Origin: Flavobacterium urocaniciphilum
GTDB taxonomy: Bacteria; Bacteroidota; Bacteroidia; Flavobacteriales; Flavobacteriaceae
Assembly (NCBI RefSeq): GCF_900110615.1
Contig: NZ_FOEI01000006.1
Span: forward strand, 62,001 to 126,000
Direction of reading: 5' to 3'
Length of the DNA: 64,000 bases
Below the pieces are notes generated by a model. The model had not been told where the DNA came from and made no database searches. It saw nothing but the letters and a program-made list of their open reading frames with translations. Positions 42,929-55,235 of the stretch are shown here, piece by piece. Each line of letters opens with the position of its first letter. Position 1 is the first letter of the stretch. The translations under genes were made by a program, and so were the position numbers.

Positions 42929-43567
42929 ATGAAATTTAAAGCTAGGGTATTTATACCAAGAAAATTAAATTATTGGAAAAGAAATACTTTGTCTGAAAAA
43001 ATATCCGATTTTAGTGGATTGTTTTTATTAATAGTTGCATTGATATATTATCTTTTTTTAAGAAATATAAATAGTGAATCGTTGATAATTAAAATTTTTG
43101 GAATTACAATTTTTTTGCCAATTTTTGGATTATTGATATCTAGTTTTATTCGTTTTAAGGAATATGAAATTGCAAAAGGTGATTTAATCAATAGTATTTC
43201 ATTCGAAAATAAAGGAATTCAAATTTTAGATAAATTGTATTTATTTTCAGAAATTCAAAATTTACGAATTAGTTATGGAAATGTAGTTGGTGATTCAACA
43301 AATAACTCTAAATACGGGCCAATGTTTTCAATTGGTGTAAATAATTATGTGGAATTTACTTTTGAAAATAAAAAAATAAGAACTTATTTTCAAATTCAAT
43401 CAAGATCTCAAATTGAAGCTATAAAAGAAGATTTGTATCATTATGTGATCCATGAAGTTTTTCCATTTAAAGCTAAAAACCTAAGTTTTGTGGATAGTCA
43501 GTATCATCATTATACAGATTACAAGAACTTTATCGAAAAAATGAAAAGAGAAGGGAAATTATCTTAA
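42929..43567 (+). CDS. membrane protein with PH-like C-terminal domain, second of a pair
   Basis: The 212-residue protein has two membrane segments (about 29-45 and 54-74) and a C-terminal domain opening with SISFENKGIQILDKLYLFSEIQNLRI, comparable in layout to the preceding gene's EEGIEIHKTKYYWDQIYDYG region. It shares no catalytic motif. Start and end positions fit tightly with the upstream gene (one base between). Function unknown. Confidence 0.65.
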   Translation: MKFKARVFIPRKLNYWKRNTLSEKISDFSGLFLLIVALIYYLFLRNINSESLIIKIFGITIFLPIFGLLISSFIRFKEYEIAKGDLINSISFENKGIQILDKLYLFSEIQNLRISYGNVVGDSTNNSKYGPMFSIGVNNYVEFTFENKKIRTYFQIQSRSQIEAIKEDLYHYVIHEVFPFKAKNLSFVDSQYHHYTDYKNFIEKMKREGKLS

Positions 43568-43581
43568 CATTCCTTTATCAT

Positions 43582-43609
43582 TTGTACATACAAACATTTA
43601 GTAACTTTG
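43582..43609 (+). promoter_or_regulatory. promoter of the iron alcohol dehydrogenase gene
   Basis: TTG at 43582-43584, a 17-base spacer, TAACTTTG at 43602-43609, 21 bases before the ATG. Confidence 0.8.
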
Positions 43610-43630
43610 TGCTTCTAAATAAAATGTACT

Positions 43631-44797
43631 ATGTTAAACTTCGAATTATACAATCCGACCAATTATGTTTTTGGTCAAAATCAAATAGAAAAATTAGCCT
43701 CTTTAGTTCCTGCCAATGCGAAAATCATGTTGGCTTATGGTGGTGGAAGTATTTTTAAAAACGGTGTTCATGCTCAAGTTACTGAAAACTTAAAAGGTTT
43801 TGAGGTGATAGAGTTTGGTGGAATAGAACCGAATCCGCGTTTTGAAACGTTAATGAAAGCTGTTGAAATTATTCGTACCGAGAAAATCAATTTTATTTTA
43901 GCCGTTGGTGGCGGTAGTGTAATTGATGGTGTGAAATTTATTTCTGGAGCAGTAAATTACGAAGGCGATGCAGTTGATATTCTTAAAAAGAGAATCCTGT
44001 TTAAAGATGTTTCGAAAGTGATTCCTTTTGGAACGGTTTTAACGTTACCAGCAACAGGTTCTGAAATGAATTCGGGTGCAGTAATTACAATTGATGCCAC
44101 ACATGAAAAACTAACGTTAGGTGGAAGTGCATTGTTTCCTCAATTTTCTATTTGTGATCCAACGGTAATTCAATCGTTACCAAAAAGACAAATTCAAAAT
44201 GGAGTAGTAGATGCTTTCACACATGTTTTAGAACAATATTTAACGTTTCCACAAGATGCATTATTACAAGACCGTATTTCAGAAGGTATTTTACAAACCT
44301 TAGTAGAAATTGGTCCGAAAGTAGTAGAAAACCCAACCGATTACAAATTAGCATCTAACTTTATGTGGTGTGCAACTATGGCATTAAACGGATTAATCCA
44401 AAAAGGTGTAGCTTCCGATTGGGCAACTCACATGATTGGGCACGAGTTAACTGCATTATACGAAATTGATCATGCCAGAACATTGGCTATTATTGGTCCG
44501 AATTTATATCGCGTAATGTTCGAAACCAAAAAAGAAAAACTGGCTCAATTTGGAGAAAGAGTGTTTCAAGTTTCAGGAAATACAATTGAAGAAAAAGCAC
44601 AAAACGCTATTTCAAAATTAGTAGCATTCTTAGAAGAAATGGGAATGGAAACTAAATTATCTCAAGCTACAACAAATTACGAAGATACCGCTAATTTTAT
44701 TGTCAATCGTTTTGAAGAAAGAGGTTGGAAAGCAATGGGAGAAAAACAAAACATCACATTAGAGAAAGTGAGAGAAATTGTAGAATTGAGTTATTAG
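43631..44797 (+). CDS. iron-containing alcohol dehydrogenase (YqhD/BdhA-like)
   Basis: The 388-residue enzyme has the group III alcohol dehydrogenase layout. The N-terminal half carries the NAD(P)-binding GGGSVIDGVKFI and TLPATGSEMNSGAVIT. The metal site is formed by residues in DAFTHVLEQYLT and HMIGHELTALYEIDHARTLAI. The MLNFELYNPTNYVFGQNQI start and the GGGSIFKNG text match the YqhD/butanol dehydrogenase branch, which reduces aldehydes with NADPH. Likely role: detoxifying short or oxidised aldehydes. It is a single gene with its own promoter. Confidence 0.93.
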   Translation: MLNFELYNPTNYVFGQNQIEKLASLVPANAKIMLAYGGGSIFKNGVHAQVTENLKGFEVIEFGGIEPNPRFETLMKAVEIIRTEKINFILAVGGGSVIDGVKFISGAVNYEGDAVDILKKRILFKDVSKVIPFGTVLTLPATGSEMNSGAVITIDATHEKLTLGGSALFPQFSICDPTVIQSLPKRQIQNGVVDAFTHVLEQYLTFPQDALLQDRISEGILQTLVEIGPKVVENPTDYKLASNFMWCATMALNGLIQKGVASDWATHMIGHELTALYEIDHARTLAIIGPNLYRVMFETKKEKLAQFGERVFQVSGNTIEEKAQNAISKLVAFLEEMGMETKLSQATTNYEDTANFIVNRFEERGWKAMGEKQNITLEKVREIVELSY

Positions 44798-44834
44798 ATA
44801 AGTGTTTTAAAATAGTTTTTTAAATAGATTTTCG

Positions 44835-44941
44835 TCAGTTCGAGTGTACCAATGTAATTGGGATGTATCGAGAATTAGAAAATTTTTTAAAACTATTCTC
44901 GATACATTCTGATTCATTCTTCATCAGAACACTCAAACTGA
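44835..44941. repeat. 107-bp nested hairpin element
   Basis: The outer arms TCAGTTCGAGTGT (44835-44847) and ACACTCAAACTGA (44929-44941) pair at 12 of 13 positions; the inner arms ATGTATCGAGAA (44863-44874) and TTCTCGATACAT (44896-44907) pair perfectly. Nothing coding is present. It resembles a dispersed repeat class common in Bacteroidota and other bacteria. Confidence 0.88.
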
Positions 44942-44976
44942 GGTTTTAAAAATTCATTAAAGACTCACCATAAAAT

Positions 44977-45015
44977 AAAAAAGCGTCGGAGAAAAAATTC
45001 TACCGACGCTTTTAC
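44977..45015. terminator. bidirectional terminator
   Basis: Stem AAAAGCGTCGG / CCGACGCTTTT around a 13-base A/T-rich loop, with A and T runs, between convergent genes. Confidence 0.88.
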
Positions 45016-45034
45016 TAACAAACTAAACTACTAA

Positions 45035-45913
45035 CTATTTTTTAAATTCCAAATTTGTTTTGGTTCTTGAAGCTGCATTTCTCATTATTGGAATGAAACC
45101 TCTACCAACAAATTCATATGTTGTGCCACTTGATAAGTGATATAATCTTATTCTTCCATCGTTTAATACTGTGATATTAAATCCTTCATAATCATTTGTG
45201 TTATAATATAGATTTAATTTTTTAGTATAATAATTACCAGGAACATTTTGAATGTTGTAGTTTCCTGTATAATCCCAATAAATATTATTCAAATTACTTA
45301 TCATATAATCTTGAGATGAACGAAACGTGTCGTTACTTCCAATTACAAATTTTAAGTAGTTTTCCGCATCAAATACATTCGGAGTTCCAGTAGAACTTGT
45401 GTACACTTTTTCCCAAGCTACATATTCTTGTAAGAAGTAATGCATGTTATCGTAAAACACTCTATCATAATCAAAAGAACTTCTTTGGTAGCCAATCAAA
45501 TAGTATGCCGTATTTTGATAATGGTCAATTAATTTGATTTCATTAGGCGCAATTTGAACTACTTCAAGCTCATAAAATCCATTTATATTATGATGAAAAC
45601 GAATAGTATGATAGGTAAAATCGTAATAGCCAATATTAACACCATATCCACCGCCTGTACTACCAATCCCTACTAAATTGTTATTAGCATATAAATTTCC
45701 ATTTAGAAAAGACATGGTAAAAGCTTTTGATAAAAACGGAACATCACCATTTCCAGTTGTTCTGTTGTAATCTATGTACCATAAATCGTAACCTTCTATT
45801 AATTCTGGTAAAGTAACTTCATCATGGTAATCGTTTATAAATACATCTGTTGTACAAGATGATAAGCTTAATGCTGCAATAAACGTAACGAATAGTAATT
45901 TTAAAGTTTTCAT
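45035..45913 (-). CDS. lipoprotein of a Flavobacteriaceae-specific family
   Basis: The 292-residue protein has a lipoprotein signal (MKTLKLLFVTFIAALSLSSC, Cys 20) and a Tyr/Asn-rich, beta-rich mature region (YDLWYIDYNRTTGNGDVPFL, MSFLNGNLYANNNLVGIG, HYFLQEYVAWEKVY, NIYWDYTGNYNIQ). I recall relatives in Flavobacterium that are sometimes named nicotinic acid mononucleotide adenyltransferase; no nucleotidyltransferase motif is present and that name should not be used. Anchored in the envelope; function unknown. Confidence 0.8.
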   Translation of the reverse strand: MKTLKLLFVTFIAALSLSSCTTDVFINDYHDEVTLPELIEGYDLWYIDYNRTTGNGDVPFLSKAFTMSFLNGNLYANNNLVGIGSTGGGYGVNIGYYDFTYHTIRFHHNINGFYELEVVQIAPNEIKLIDHYQNTAYYLIGYQRSSFDYDRVFYDNMHYFLQEYVAWEKVYTSSTGTPNVFDAENYLKFVIGSNDTFRSSQDYMISNLNNIYWDYTGNYNIQNVPGNYYTKKLNLYYNTNDYEGFNITVLNDGRIRLYHLSSGTTYEFVGRGFIPIMRNAASRTKTNLEFKK

Positions 45914-46064
45914 AGGCTTAATATTTTGGTTTCTTAGTTTATTTCAATAGCCGTGCCAAAAAATGGCTATTCACAAGTCGTTAACAAAAACACGATTTTT
46001 ATTATGAAGTAGGAATTAATTTGTTATTTGTTTACGATTTTTGACTTGATATTGTATTACTATT

Positions 46065-46095
46065 TTGATATTGCCATTGAAAAGTGTATTTTTGA
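46065..46095 (+). promoter_or_regulatory. promoter of gpsA
   Basis: TTG at 46065-46067, a 20-base spacer, TATTTTTG at 46088-46095, 18 bases before the ATG. Confidence 0.78.
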
Positions 46096-46113
46096 GGTTC
46101 ATTTTTTTAGAAC

Positions 46114-47109
46114 ATGGAAAACAATAAAAAATTTGCTGTAATTGGTGGAGGAAGCTGGGCAACAGCTATCGCTAAAATGTTATGTGAAAACCAAGAGAAA
46201 ATCGCTTGGTATATGAGAAGTACATATGCGTTAGAACATTTAAAACACCAAAAACACAATCCAAATTATTTAAGTTCAGTAGCTTTTGATATAAATAAAT
46301 TACAACTTACTAACGATATTAATGAAGCAGTAGCATTTGCTGATGTTGTAATTTTTGCTATTCCATCTGCCTTTTTAAAAGATGAATTGGAAAAAATGAC
46401 GGTTTCTTTAGAAGGAAAAATTATTTTTTCAGCAATTAAAGGTATTGTTCCAGAAACCAGTTTAATTGTTGGGGAGCATTTTCATAAAATGTATTCTATT
46501 CCATACGAAAATATCGGAGTAATTACGGGGCCTTGTCATGCAGAAGAAGTAGCGATGGAAAGACTTTCTTATCTTACTATTGCTTGTGCTGATAAAGAAA
46601 AAGCAAAATATGTAGCTAAAAATTTATCGAGCTATTATATCAAAGCAAAAACTTCCGACGATATTATTGGAACAGAATATGCAGCTGTATTGAAAAATAT
46701 TTATTCTATTGCAGCTGGTATTGCACATGGATTAGGTTATGGAGATAACTTTCAAGCGGTTTTAATGAGTAATGCTATTCGTGAAATGAAACGTTTTATA
46801 AAGAAAGTTCATAGAATGAAACGTAATATTAATAATTCAGCTTATTTAGGAGATTTATTGGTTACAGGTTATTCGGTGTTTTCTAGAAATAGAATGTTTG
46901 GGAATATGATTGGAAAAGGCTACACAGTAAAATCAGCTCAAATGGAAATGAGTATGGTTGCCGAAGGGTATTATGCGAGTAAAAGTGCTTATAATTTAAA
47001 TTTAGATTATAAGGCTAAAACACCAATCATTAATGCGGTTTACGAAATTTTATACGAAGGAAAAGAAGCTAAAGAAGTATTTAAAAAATTAACGGAGAAG
47101 TTAGATTAG
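46114..47109 (+). CDS. gpsA: glycerol-3-phosphate dehydrogenase [NAD(P)+]
   Basis: The 331-residue enzyme makes sn-glycerol 3-phosphate from dihydroxyacetone phosphate for phospholipid synthesis. The Rossmann motif GGGSWATA is at 11-18, K109 in SAIKG and the catalytic K194 in EYAAVLKNIYSIAAG are in place, and the GPCHAEEVAMER segment (139-150) matches the family (usually GPSFA). The GPC variation is common in Bacteroidota. Length is normal. Confidence 0.95.
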   Translation: MENNKKFAVIGGGSWATAIAKMLCENQEKIAWYMRSTYALEHLKHQKHNPNYLSSVAFDINKLQLTNDINEAVAFADVVIFAIPSAFLKDELEKMTVSLEGKIIFSAIKGIVPETSLIVGEHFHKMYSIPYENIGVITGPCHAEEVAMERLSYLTIACADKEKAKYVAKNLSSYYIKAKTSDDIIGTEYAAVLKNIYSIAAGIAHGLGYGDNFQAVLMSNAIREMKRFIKKVHRMKRNINNSAYLGDLLVTGYSVFSRNRMFGNMIGKGYTVKSAQMEMSMVAEGYYASKSAYNLNLDYKAKTPIINAVYEILYEGKEAKEVFKKLTEKLD

Positions 47110-47165
47110 TAAAGAGCCAAGTAAAAAGAGCCAAGTTAAAAGGGAAAAGTAAAAAGTCCAAATTG
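47110..47165. repeat. low-complexity tract after gpsA
   Basis: Variants of AGAGCCAAGTAAAAAG are repeated directly behind the gpsA stop codon, much like the tract at 28509. Confidence 0.65.
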
Positions 47166-47213
47166 ACATTTCAATTTATGTTGGAAAGTAAGATGGAAAG
47201 TTAATTTTTTTAT

Positions 47214-47471
47214 ATGAATAATAATAGAGGTGTTGTAGTAGGAATACTCTTTTCAGTTATAATTACTTTTTTAGAAGGTAATTTAGTAATTGAAAATTTT
47301 TTTGAATCAATTGGTGCAATTATAGGAGTTTTAGTTATTAATGCCTTCATTTCTATACTTATTTGTGTATTCAAGAGTTTCGATAATTTCGGAAAAATAT
47401 TTGGTCAAGTTTCAATTGTTATATGTTTAATTACATTAATTTCATTTGTAATTACGGTTAGTCACAAATAA
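47214..47471 (+). CDS. small membrane protein
   Basis: The 85-residue ORF encodes three hydrophobic segments (about 7-22, 33-53, 63-80) with short polar turns. It starts at an ATG preceded by a T-rich stretch. I recognise no family. The hydrophobic pattern and lack of an alternative frame make it a plausible gene, but with modest confidence. Confidence 0.5.
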   Translation: MNNNRGVVVGILFSVIITFLEGNLVIENFFESIGAIIGVLVINAFISILICVFKSFDNFGKIFGQVSIVICLITLISFVITVSHK

Positions 47472-47558
47472 CTTCAAAATTTTAAAAATTTAGTTTATCA
47501 TTTACTAATTGTGAAATGATATTATTGTAAAACTTTAATTCGAAATTTTCATTTTTTA

Positions 47559-50000
47559 ATGCATTTCATCAACGTTATTCTTCCTCTCAATCTTGATAAA
47601 ACATTTACGTATTCGGTAAATGCGGAAGAATACAAGTTTTTGCAACCTGGAATGCGTGTTACAGTTCCGTTTGGAAAATCGAAAATTTTTACAGCTTTAG
47701 TAGTAGAAAAACATACCACGCCACCACAATTATACGAAGCGAAAGATATCAGTCAAATTATTGATGAAACGCCTATTGTAAATGACATTCAATTACGTCA
47801 TTGGCAATGGATTGCATCGTATTATATGTGTTCGATTGGCGAAGTTTTTAAATCGGCTTTGCCTTCTGGATTGATTCTAGAAAGCGAAACGATTATTTCT
47901 TCTTCTCATTCAGAAGCAGATAAAAGCGAGGCAACCGATGAAGAATTCTTAGTGTTGGAAGCTTTAGAAAATAAATCTTCGATTACGATTTCTGAAATTT
48001 CTCAAATCTTAAATAAGAAAAATGTAATTCCAATCATTCAAAGCTTATTAGCGAAAGGTTTGCTAATCATGCAGGAAGAAGTTCAGGAAAATTACAAACC
48101 GAAATTGGTAAAATACATCAAACTACATGATGAATTTTTACAACAAGAACAATTACAAGAATTACTTGAAATCTTAGGTAAGGCGAAAAAGCAAAAAGAA
48201 ATTGTTCTGCATTATTTTCAATTGCAAGCTACAGAGAAAAAACCAATTGCCTCTAAATTATTGATGGAAACTTCTGGCGTGAGTGCTGCAGTAATTAAAT
48301 CGTTAGTGGAAAAAGGTATTTTTGAAGAATATTATATTAATACCGATAGAGTTTCTTTTGAAAAAGAAGAGGATTACGAAATTCATTTGAGCAATCCTCA
48401 AGCCAAAGCATTAGAAAATATTAAAGAAAACTTCCAAAATTTTGATGTGAATTTATTTCATGGTGTAACCGCTTCTGGAAAAACAGAAGTGTACATTAAA
48501 CTTATTGAAGAATATTTACAACAAGATAAACAAGTTTTGTTTTTATTACCAGAAATTGCTTTAACGACACAATTAGTACAACGTTTATCGGCCTATTTTG
48601 GAAATCAAATTGCGGTTTTCCATTCGAAATATAATTCTAACGAACGCGTTGAAGTATATAATCACGTATTGCAAAATTCCGACAAAGCTAAAGTGGTTTT
48701 AGGAGTTCGAAGTGCTTTGTTTTTACCCTTTTCCAATTTAGGTTTGATTGTAGTTGATGAAGAACATGAAGCTACCTATAAACAACAAGATCCAGCACCA
48801 AGATATCATGCCAGAGACGCCGCTATTGTATTAGCCAAATTTCATGACGCCAAAGTGTTGTTAGGTAGTGCTACGCCAAGTATAGAATCTTATTATAATG
48901 CGAAATCAAATAAGTACGGATTAATTGAATTGTTTGAGCGATTCAATAATGTGGTATTGCCGGAAATTCATCTTATTGATTTAAAAGATAAATACTTCCG
49001 TAAACGAATGGATGGTCATTTTTCGGATGAATTATTAGAAAGAATGCATGAAACACTTGCGAATAACGAACAAATCATGTTGTTTCAAAATCGTAGAGGA
49101 TATTCTCCATATATAGAATGCTCAACATGTGGACATGTACCTCAATGTCCGAGTTGCGATGTGAGTTTAACCTACTATAAATATAAAAGTGTACTGAAAT
49201 GTCATTATTGCGGACATAGCATGGCGAAACCAACGCATTGTCATCAATGTAATTCGTTAGATATTTCGGCAAAAGGTTTTGGTACTGAGCAGGTAGAATT
49301 AGAGTTAGTCAAATTATTTCCGAATAAGAAAATTGCTCGTATGGATCAAGACACGACTCGAGGAAAATTTGCTTTCGAAAAAATGATTGATGCGTTTAAA
49401 AATCAAGAAATTGATATTTTAGTGGGAACCCAAATGCTTGCGAAAGGATTGGATTTTGAGAATGTTACGTTAGTCGGAATTTTAAATGCAGATAATTTAT
49501 TGAATCAACCGTATTATCGTGCTTATGAACGCGCGTATCAAATGATGGTTCAAGTGGCTGGTCGTTCAGGAAGAAAATCTAAAAAGGGTAGTGTGGTTAT
49601 ACAAACCTACAACCCAATGCATAATACTATTCAGCAAGTGGTAAACAATAATTATGTTGCGATGTTTAATGAGCAATTGTACGAAAGACGTAATTTTCAA
49701 TATCCACCGTATTTCAGATTGTTGCAAATTAAATTGAAACATCGTGATTTTGAAAAATTACGTGAAGGTTCAACATGGTTATATAATGTATTGAAACAAA
49801 ATCTTCAAATACCTATTCTTGGTCCGGAAGAACCTGCAATTAACAGAATTAGAAATGAGTACATCAGAACCATTTTGATTAAAATTCCAAATAATGCCGA
49901 CCTTATAAATACAAAAAAACTTATCAAAAAAGTATTGATAAGTTTTGAGGCTACTTCACAATATCGTTCTATAAAGACGACATTAAATGTAGATTATTAA
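47559..50000 (+). CDS. priA: primosomal protein N' (replication restart helicase PriA)
   Basis: The 813-residue helicase restarts stalled replication forks. The N-terminal DNA-binding domain (about 1-110) is followed by a winged-helix part, helicase motif I in HGVTASGKTEVYIK (about 302-315), motif II VVDEEHEATYKQQDPAPRYHARD, a cysteine-rich zinc region (CSTCGHVPQCPSC and CHYCGHSMAKPTHCHQC) and C-terminal motifs GTQMLAKGLDFENV and QVAGRSGR. Length is normal. Its 3' end overlaps the convergent regulator gene by 4 bases. Confidence 0.97.
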   Translation: MHFINVILPLNLDKTFTYSVNAEEYKFLQPGMRVTVPFGKSKIFTALVVEKHTTPPQLYEAKDISQIIDETPIVNDIQLRHWQWIASYYMCSIGEVFKSALPSGLILESETIISSSHSEADKSEATDEEFLVLEALENKSSITISEISQILNKKNVIPIIQSLLAKGLLIMQEEVQENYKPKLVKYIKLHDEFLQQEQLQELLEILGKAKKQKEIVLHYFQLQATEKKPIASKLLMETSGVSAAVIKSLVEKGIFEEYYINTDRVSFEKEEDYEIHLSNPQAKALENIKENFQNFDVNLFHGVTASGKTEVYIKLIEEYLQQDKQVLFLLPEIALTTQLVQRLSAYFGNQIAVFHSKYNSNERVEVYNHVLQNSDKAKVVLGVRSALFLPFSNLGLIVVDEEHEATYKQQDPAPRYHARDAAIVLAKFHDAKVLLGSATPSIESYYNAKSNKYGLIELFERFNNVVLPEIHLIDLKDKYFRKRMDGHFSDELLERMHETLANNEQIMLFQNRRGYSPYIECSTCGHVPQCPSCDVSLTYYKYKSVLKCHYCGHSMAKPTHCHQCNSLDISAKGFGTEQVELELVKLFPNKKIARMDQDTTRGKFAFEKMIDAFKNQEIDILVGTQMLAKGLDFENVTLVGILNADNLLNQPYYRAYERAYQMMVQVAGRSGRKSKKGSVVIQTYNPMHNTIQQVVNNNYVAMFNEQLYERRNFQYPPYFRLLQIKLKHRDFEKLREGSTWLYNVLKQNLQIPILGPEEPAINRIRNEYIRTILIKIPNNADLINTKKLIKKVLISFEATSQYRSIKTTLNVDY

Positions 50001-50695
50001 TAATTTTCAAGAATGGTAATAATTTCTTCTTTTTTGTTTCGACTTAAAGGAATTTTTTCACCATCAATTTCAACTTGTTTACTGTTAAATCGTTCTACTT
50101 TATCTAAATTGATAATATAGGATTTATGAATTCTTAAGAAATGATTATTTGGTAATTCATTTTCAAAAGCTTTCATAGTTGATAATACTAAGTGTGTATC
50201 TTCATAAGTTACTACTTTAATATAATCGCCAAATGCTTCAACCCATTTAATATGAGAAGTGTAAATTTTAATTTTCTTTAAATTACTCTTAATAATAAGA
50301 TGAGGTCCGTGGTCGTCATGAATGTGTTCATGTTTCAATTGGTACATTTCCAAAGCCTTTTTAACCGAAGTTAAAAAACGTTCCTTTTTAATAGGTTTCT
50401 GAAGAAAGTCTAATGCAGAATATTCGAAAGCCTTTACCGCATAATCAGCTTTTGATGTTATAAAAACAATCTGTGGTTTTATTTTTAAACCATCAAGTAA
50501 ATCAAAGCCTGTAATGTGTGGCATTTCAATATCTAAAAAAATTAAATCGACCGGATGATTGGAGATGTAATTTTTGGCTTCTAATGCATTTGAAAAATCC
50601 CCGCCTAGTTTTAAATTTGGATGTTCAGAAATCAATTTTGCTATAGTAATTCTTTGGATAGAGCTATCGTCTACAACAATTGTGTTTAACTTCAT
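49997..50695 (-). CDS. LytTR-type response regulator
   Basis: The 232-residue protein has an N-terminal receiver domain (phospho-acceptor D55 in LIFLDIEMPHITG, with K105-region TSKADYAVKAFEYSALDFLQKP) and a C-terminal LytTR DNA-binding domain (about 130-230; IKIYTSHIKWVEAFGDYIKV, FLRIHKSYIINLDKVERF). It would regulate genes in answer to a LytS-type histidine kinase, none of which is adjacent. The kinase at 24277 is a hybrid of another type and far away. Confidence 0.93.
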   Translation of the reverse strand: MKLNTIVVDDSSIQRITIAKLISEHPNLKLGGDFSNALEAKNYISNHPVDLIFLDIEMPHITGFDLLDGLKIKPQIVFITSKADYAVKAFEYSALDFLQKPIKKERFLTSVKKALEMYQLKHEHIHDDHGPHLIIKSNLKKIKIYTSHIKWVEAFGDYIKVVTYEDTHLVLSTMKAFENELPNNHFLRIHKSYIINLDKVERFNSKQVEIDGEKIPLSRNKKEEIITILENY

Positions 50696-50785
50696 AGTTT
50701 AAGTAGTTAGTTTTTACACCATAAAAATAAGTAAAAAATTCTCACAATACTAATATTCAACTAAAAAAAATATGTTTTTTCAAAT

Positions 50786-50815
50786 TTGGAGATTAAATAA
50801 TAATGATTATCTTTG
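50786..50815 (+). promoter_or_regulatory. promoter of the rpsF-rpsR-rplI operon
   Basis: TTG at 50786-50788, a 19-base spacer, TATCTTTG at 50808-50815, followed by the ATG of rpsF 25 bases later. Confidence 0.87.
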
Positions 50816-50839
50816 CACCCAATTTAAAAATAAACATAG

Positions 50840-51178
50840 ATGAAAAATTATGAAACTGTTTTCATTTTGAATCCCGTTTTATCTGAAGTTCAGGTAAAGG
50901 AAACAGTAAGCAAATTCGAAGATTTTCTTACTTCTAAGGGTGCAAAAATGGTATCGAAAGAGGATTGGGGCTTAAAAAAATTAGCTTATGAAATCCAACA
51001 CAAGAAAAGTGGTTTTTACCATTTATTTGAGTACCAAGCTCCAGCTGAATTAATCATTTCTTTAGAAACTGAATTCAGAAGAGACGAAAGAATTATGAGA
51101 TTCTTAACTGTTGCATTAGACAAACATGCAGTAGCTTGGGCTGAAAGAAGAAGAGAAAAATTAAAAACTAAAGCTTAA
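50840..51178 (+). CDS. rpsF: 30S ribosomal protein S6
   Basis: The 112-residue protein has the S6 pattern: start [18 protein letters not shown], then [21 protein letters not shown] and the C-terminal [22 protein letters not shown]. It binds S18 and 16S rRNA in the platform of the small subunit. It is the first gene of the rpsF-rpsR-rplI operon, with the stop codon 5 bases before rpsR. Confidence 0.98.
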   Translation: MKNYETVFILNPVLSEVQVKETVSKFEDFLTSKGAKMVSKEDWGLKKLAYEIQHKKSGFYHLFEYQAPAELIISLETEFRRDERIMRFLTVALDKHAVAWAERRREKLKTKA

Positions 51179-51183
51179 TCATC

Positions 51184-51468
51184 ATGTCAATAGCTAGCGG
51201 AAAAAAAGAAGGAGATATCAGATATCTTACTCCTTTAAATATCGATACTAACAAACAAAAAAAATATTGTCGTTTCAAAAAATCTGGTATCAAGTATATC
51301 GATTATAAAGATGCTGATTTTTTATTAAAATTCGTTAACGAGCAAGGTAAAATTTTACCAAGACGTTTAACAGGTACTTCTTTAAAATACCAAAGAAAAG
51401 TTTCTGTTGCTGTAAAAAGAGCTCGTCATTTAGCTTTAATGCCTTACGTGGCGGATTTATTAAAATAA
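51184..51468 (+). CDS. rpsR: 30S ribosomal protein S18
   Basis: The 94-residue protein carries the S18 core [37 protein letters not shown] and [20 protein letters not shown]. The second gene in the operon. Between it and rplI is a 66-bp gap in which GTTGTTG (51481-51487) and CAACAAC (51528-51534) are inverted, enclosing a small hairpin (CTTCGATT/AATCGGAG), possibly an mRNA structure. Confidence 0.98.
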   Translation: MSIASGKKEGDIRYLTPLNIDTNKQKKYCRFKKSGIKYIDYKDADFLLKFVNEQGKILPRRLTGTSLKYQRKVSVAVKRARHLALMPYVADLLK

Positions 51469-51534
51469 TAATTTAATCTAGTTGTTGCTTCGATTAATCG
51501 GAGCTAACTTCTAAAATAAAAAAAGGACAACAAC

Positions 51535-51978
51535 ATGGAACTTATATTAAAACAAGACGTTCAAAATTTAGGATTTAAAGATGATGTAGTAACTGTAAAA
51601 AACGGTTATGGTCGTAACTATTTAATTCCTCAAGGATTTGCTATTTTAGCAACTTCTTCTGCTAAAAAAGTTTTAGCTGAAAATTTAAAACAAAAAGCTC
51701 ACAAAGAAGCTAAAATTGTTGCTGATGCTAAATCTTTAGCTGAAGCATTAAAAGCTTTAGAGATCAAAATTACTGCAAAAGCAGGTGGTGAGAAATTATT
51801 CGGATCTATTTCAAATGTTGATATTGCTCAAGCTTTAGAGTCAAATGGACATTCAGTAGACAGAAAATTCATCACTTCTGGAATTGTTAAAAGAATTGGT
51901 AAATATAACGCTACTGTACGTTTACACAGAGAAGTTATCATTGAATTACCATACGAAATCGTTGCTGAAAAAGCATAA
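51535..51978 (+). CDS. rplI: 50S ribosomal protein L9
   Basis: The 147-residue protein has the N-terminal L9 domain (MELILKQDVQNLGFKDDVVTV, VKNGYGRNYLIPQGFA), a central helix and the C-terminal domain (SNVDIAQALESNG, VKRIGKYNATVRLHREV). It is the last gene of the operon; a strong terminator follows. Confidence 0.98.
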   Translation: MELILKQDVQNLGFKDDVVTVKNGYGRNYLIPQGFAILATSSAKKVLAENLKQKAHKEAKIVADAKSLAEALKALEIKITAKAGGEKLFGSISNVDIAQALESNGHSVDRKFITSGIVKRIGKYNATVRLHREVIIELPYEIVAEKA

Positions 51979-51998
51979 TTTCGAAAAAAATATTTCAT

Positions 51999-52029
51999 TA
52001 AAAAGCGTTGCATTTGCAACGCTTTTTTT
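51999..52029 (+). terminator. terminator after rplI
   Basis: Stem AAAAGCGTTGCA / TGCAACGCTTTT with a 2-base apex and a T run. Confidence 0.95.
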
Positions 52030-52080
52030 ATTTTTACTATTCCTTACATTCGGAAATTATAAAAATATAAAATCGCACCA

Positions 52081-55227
<3,147 letters not shown>

Positions 55228-55235
<8 letters not shown>

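Noticed and set aside
45035-45913. Name nicotinic acid mononucleotide adenyltransferase for the lipoprotein
   Set aside because: No nucleotidyltransferase motif; the real NadD is at 41794-42375 with GTFNPIHIGH.
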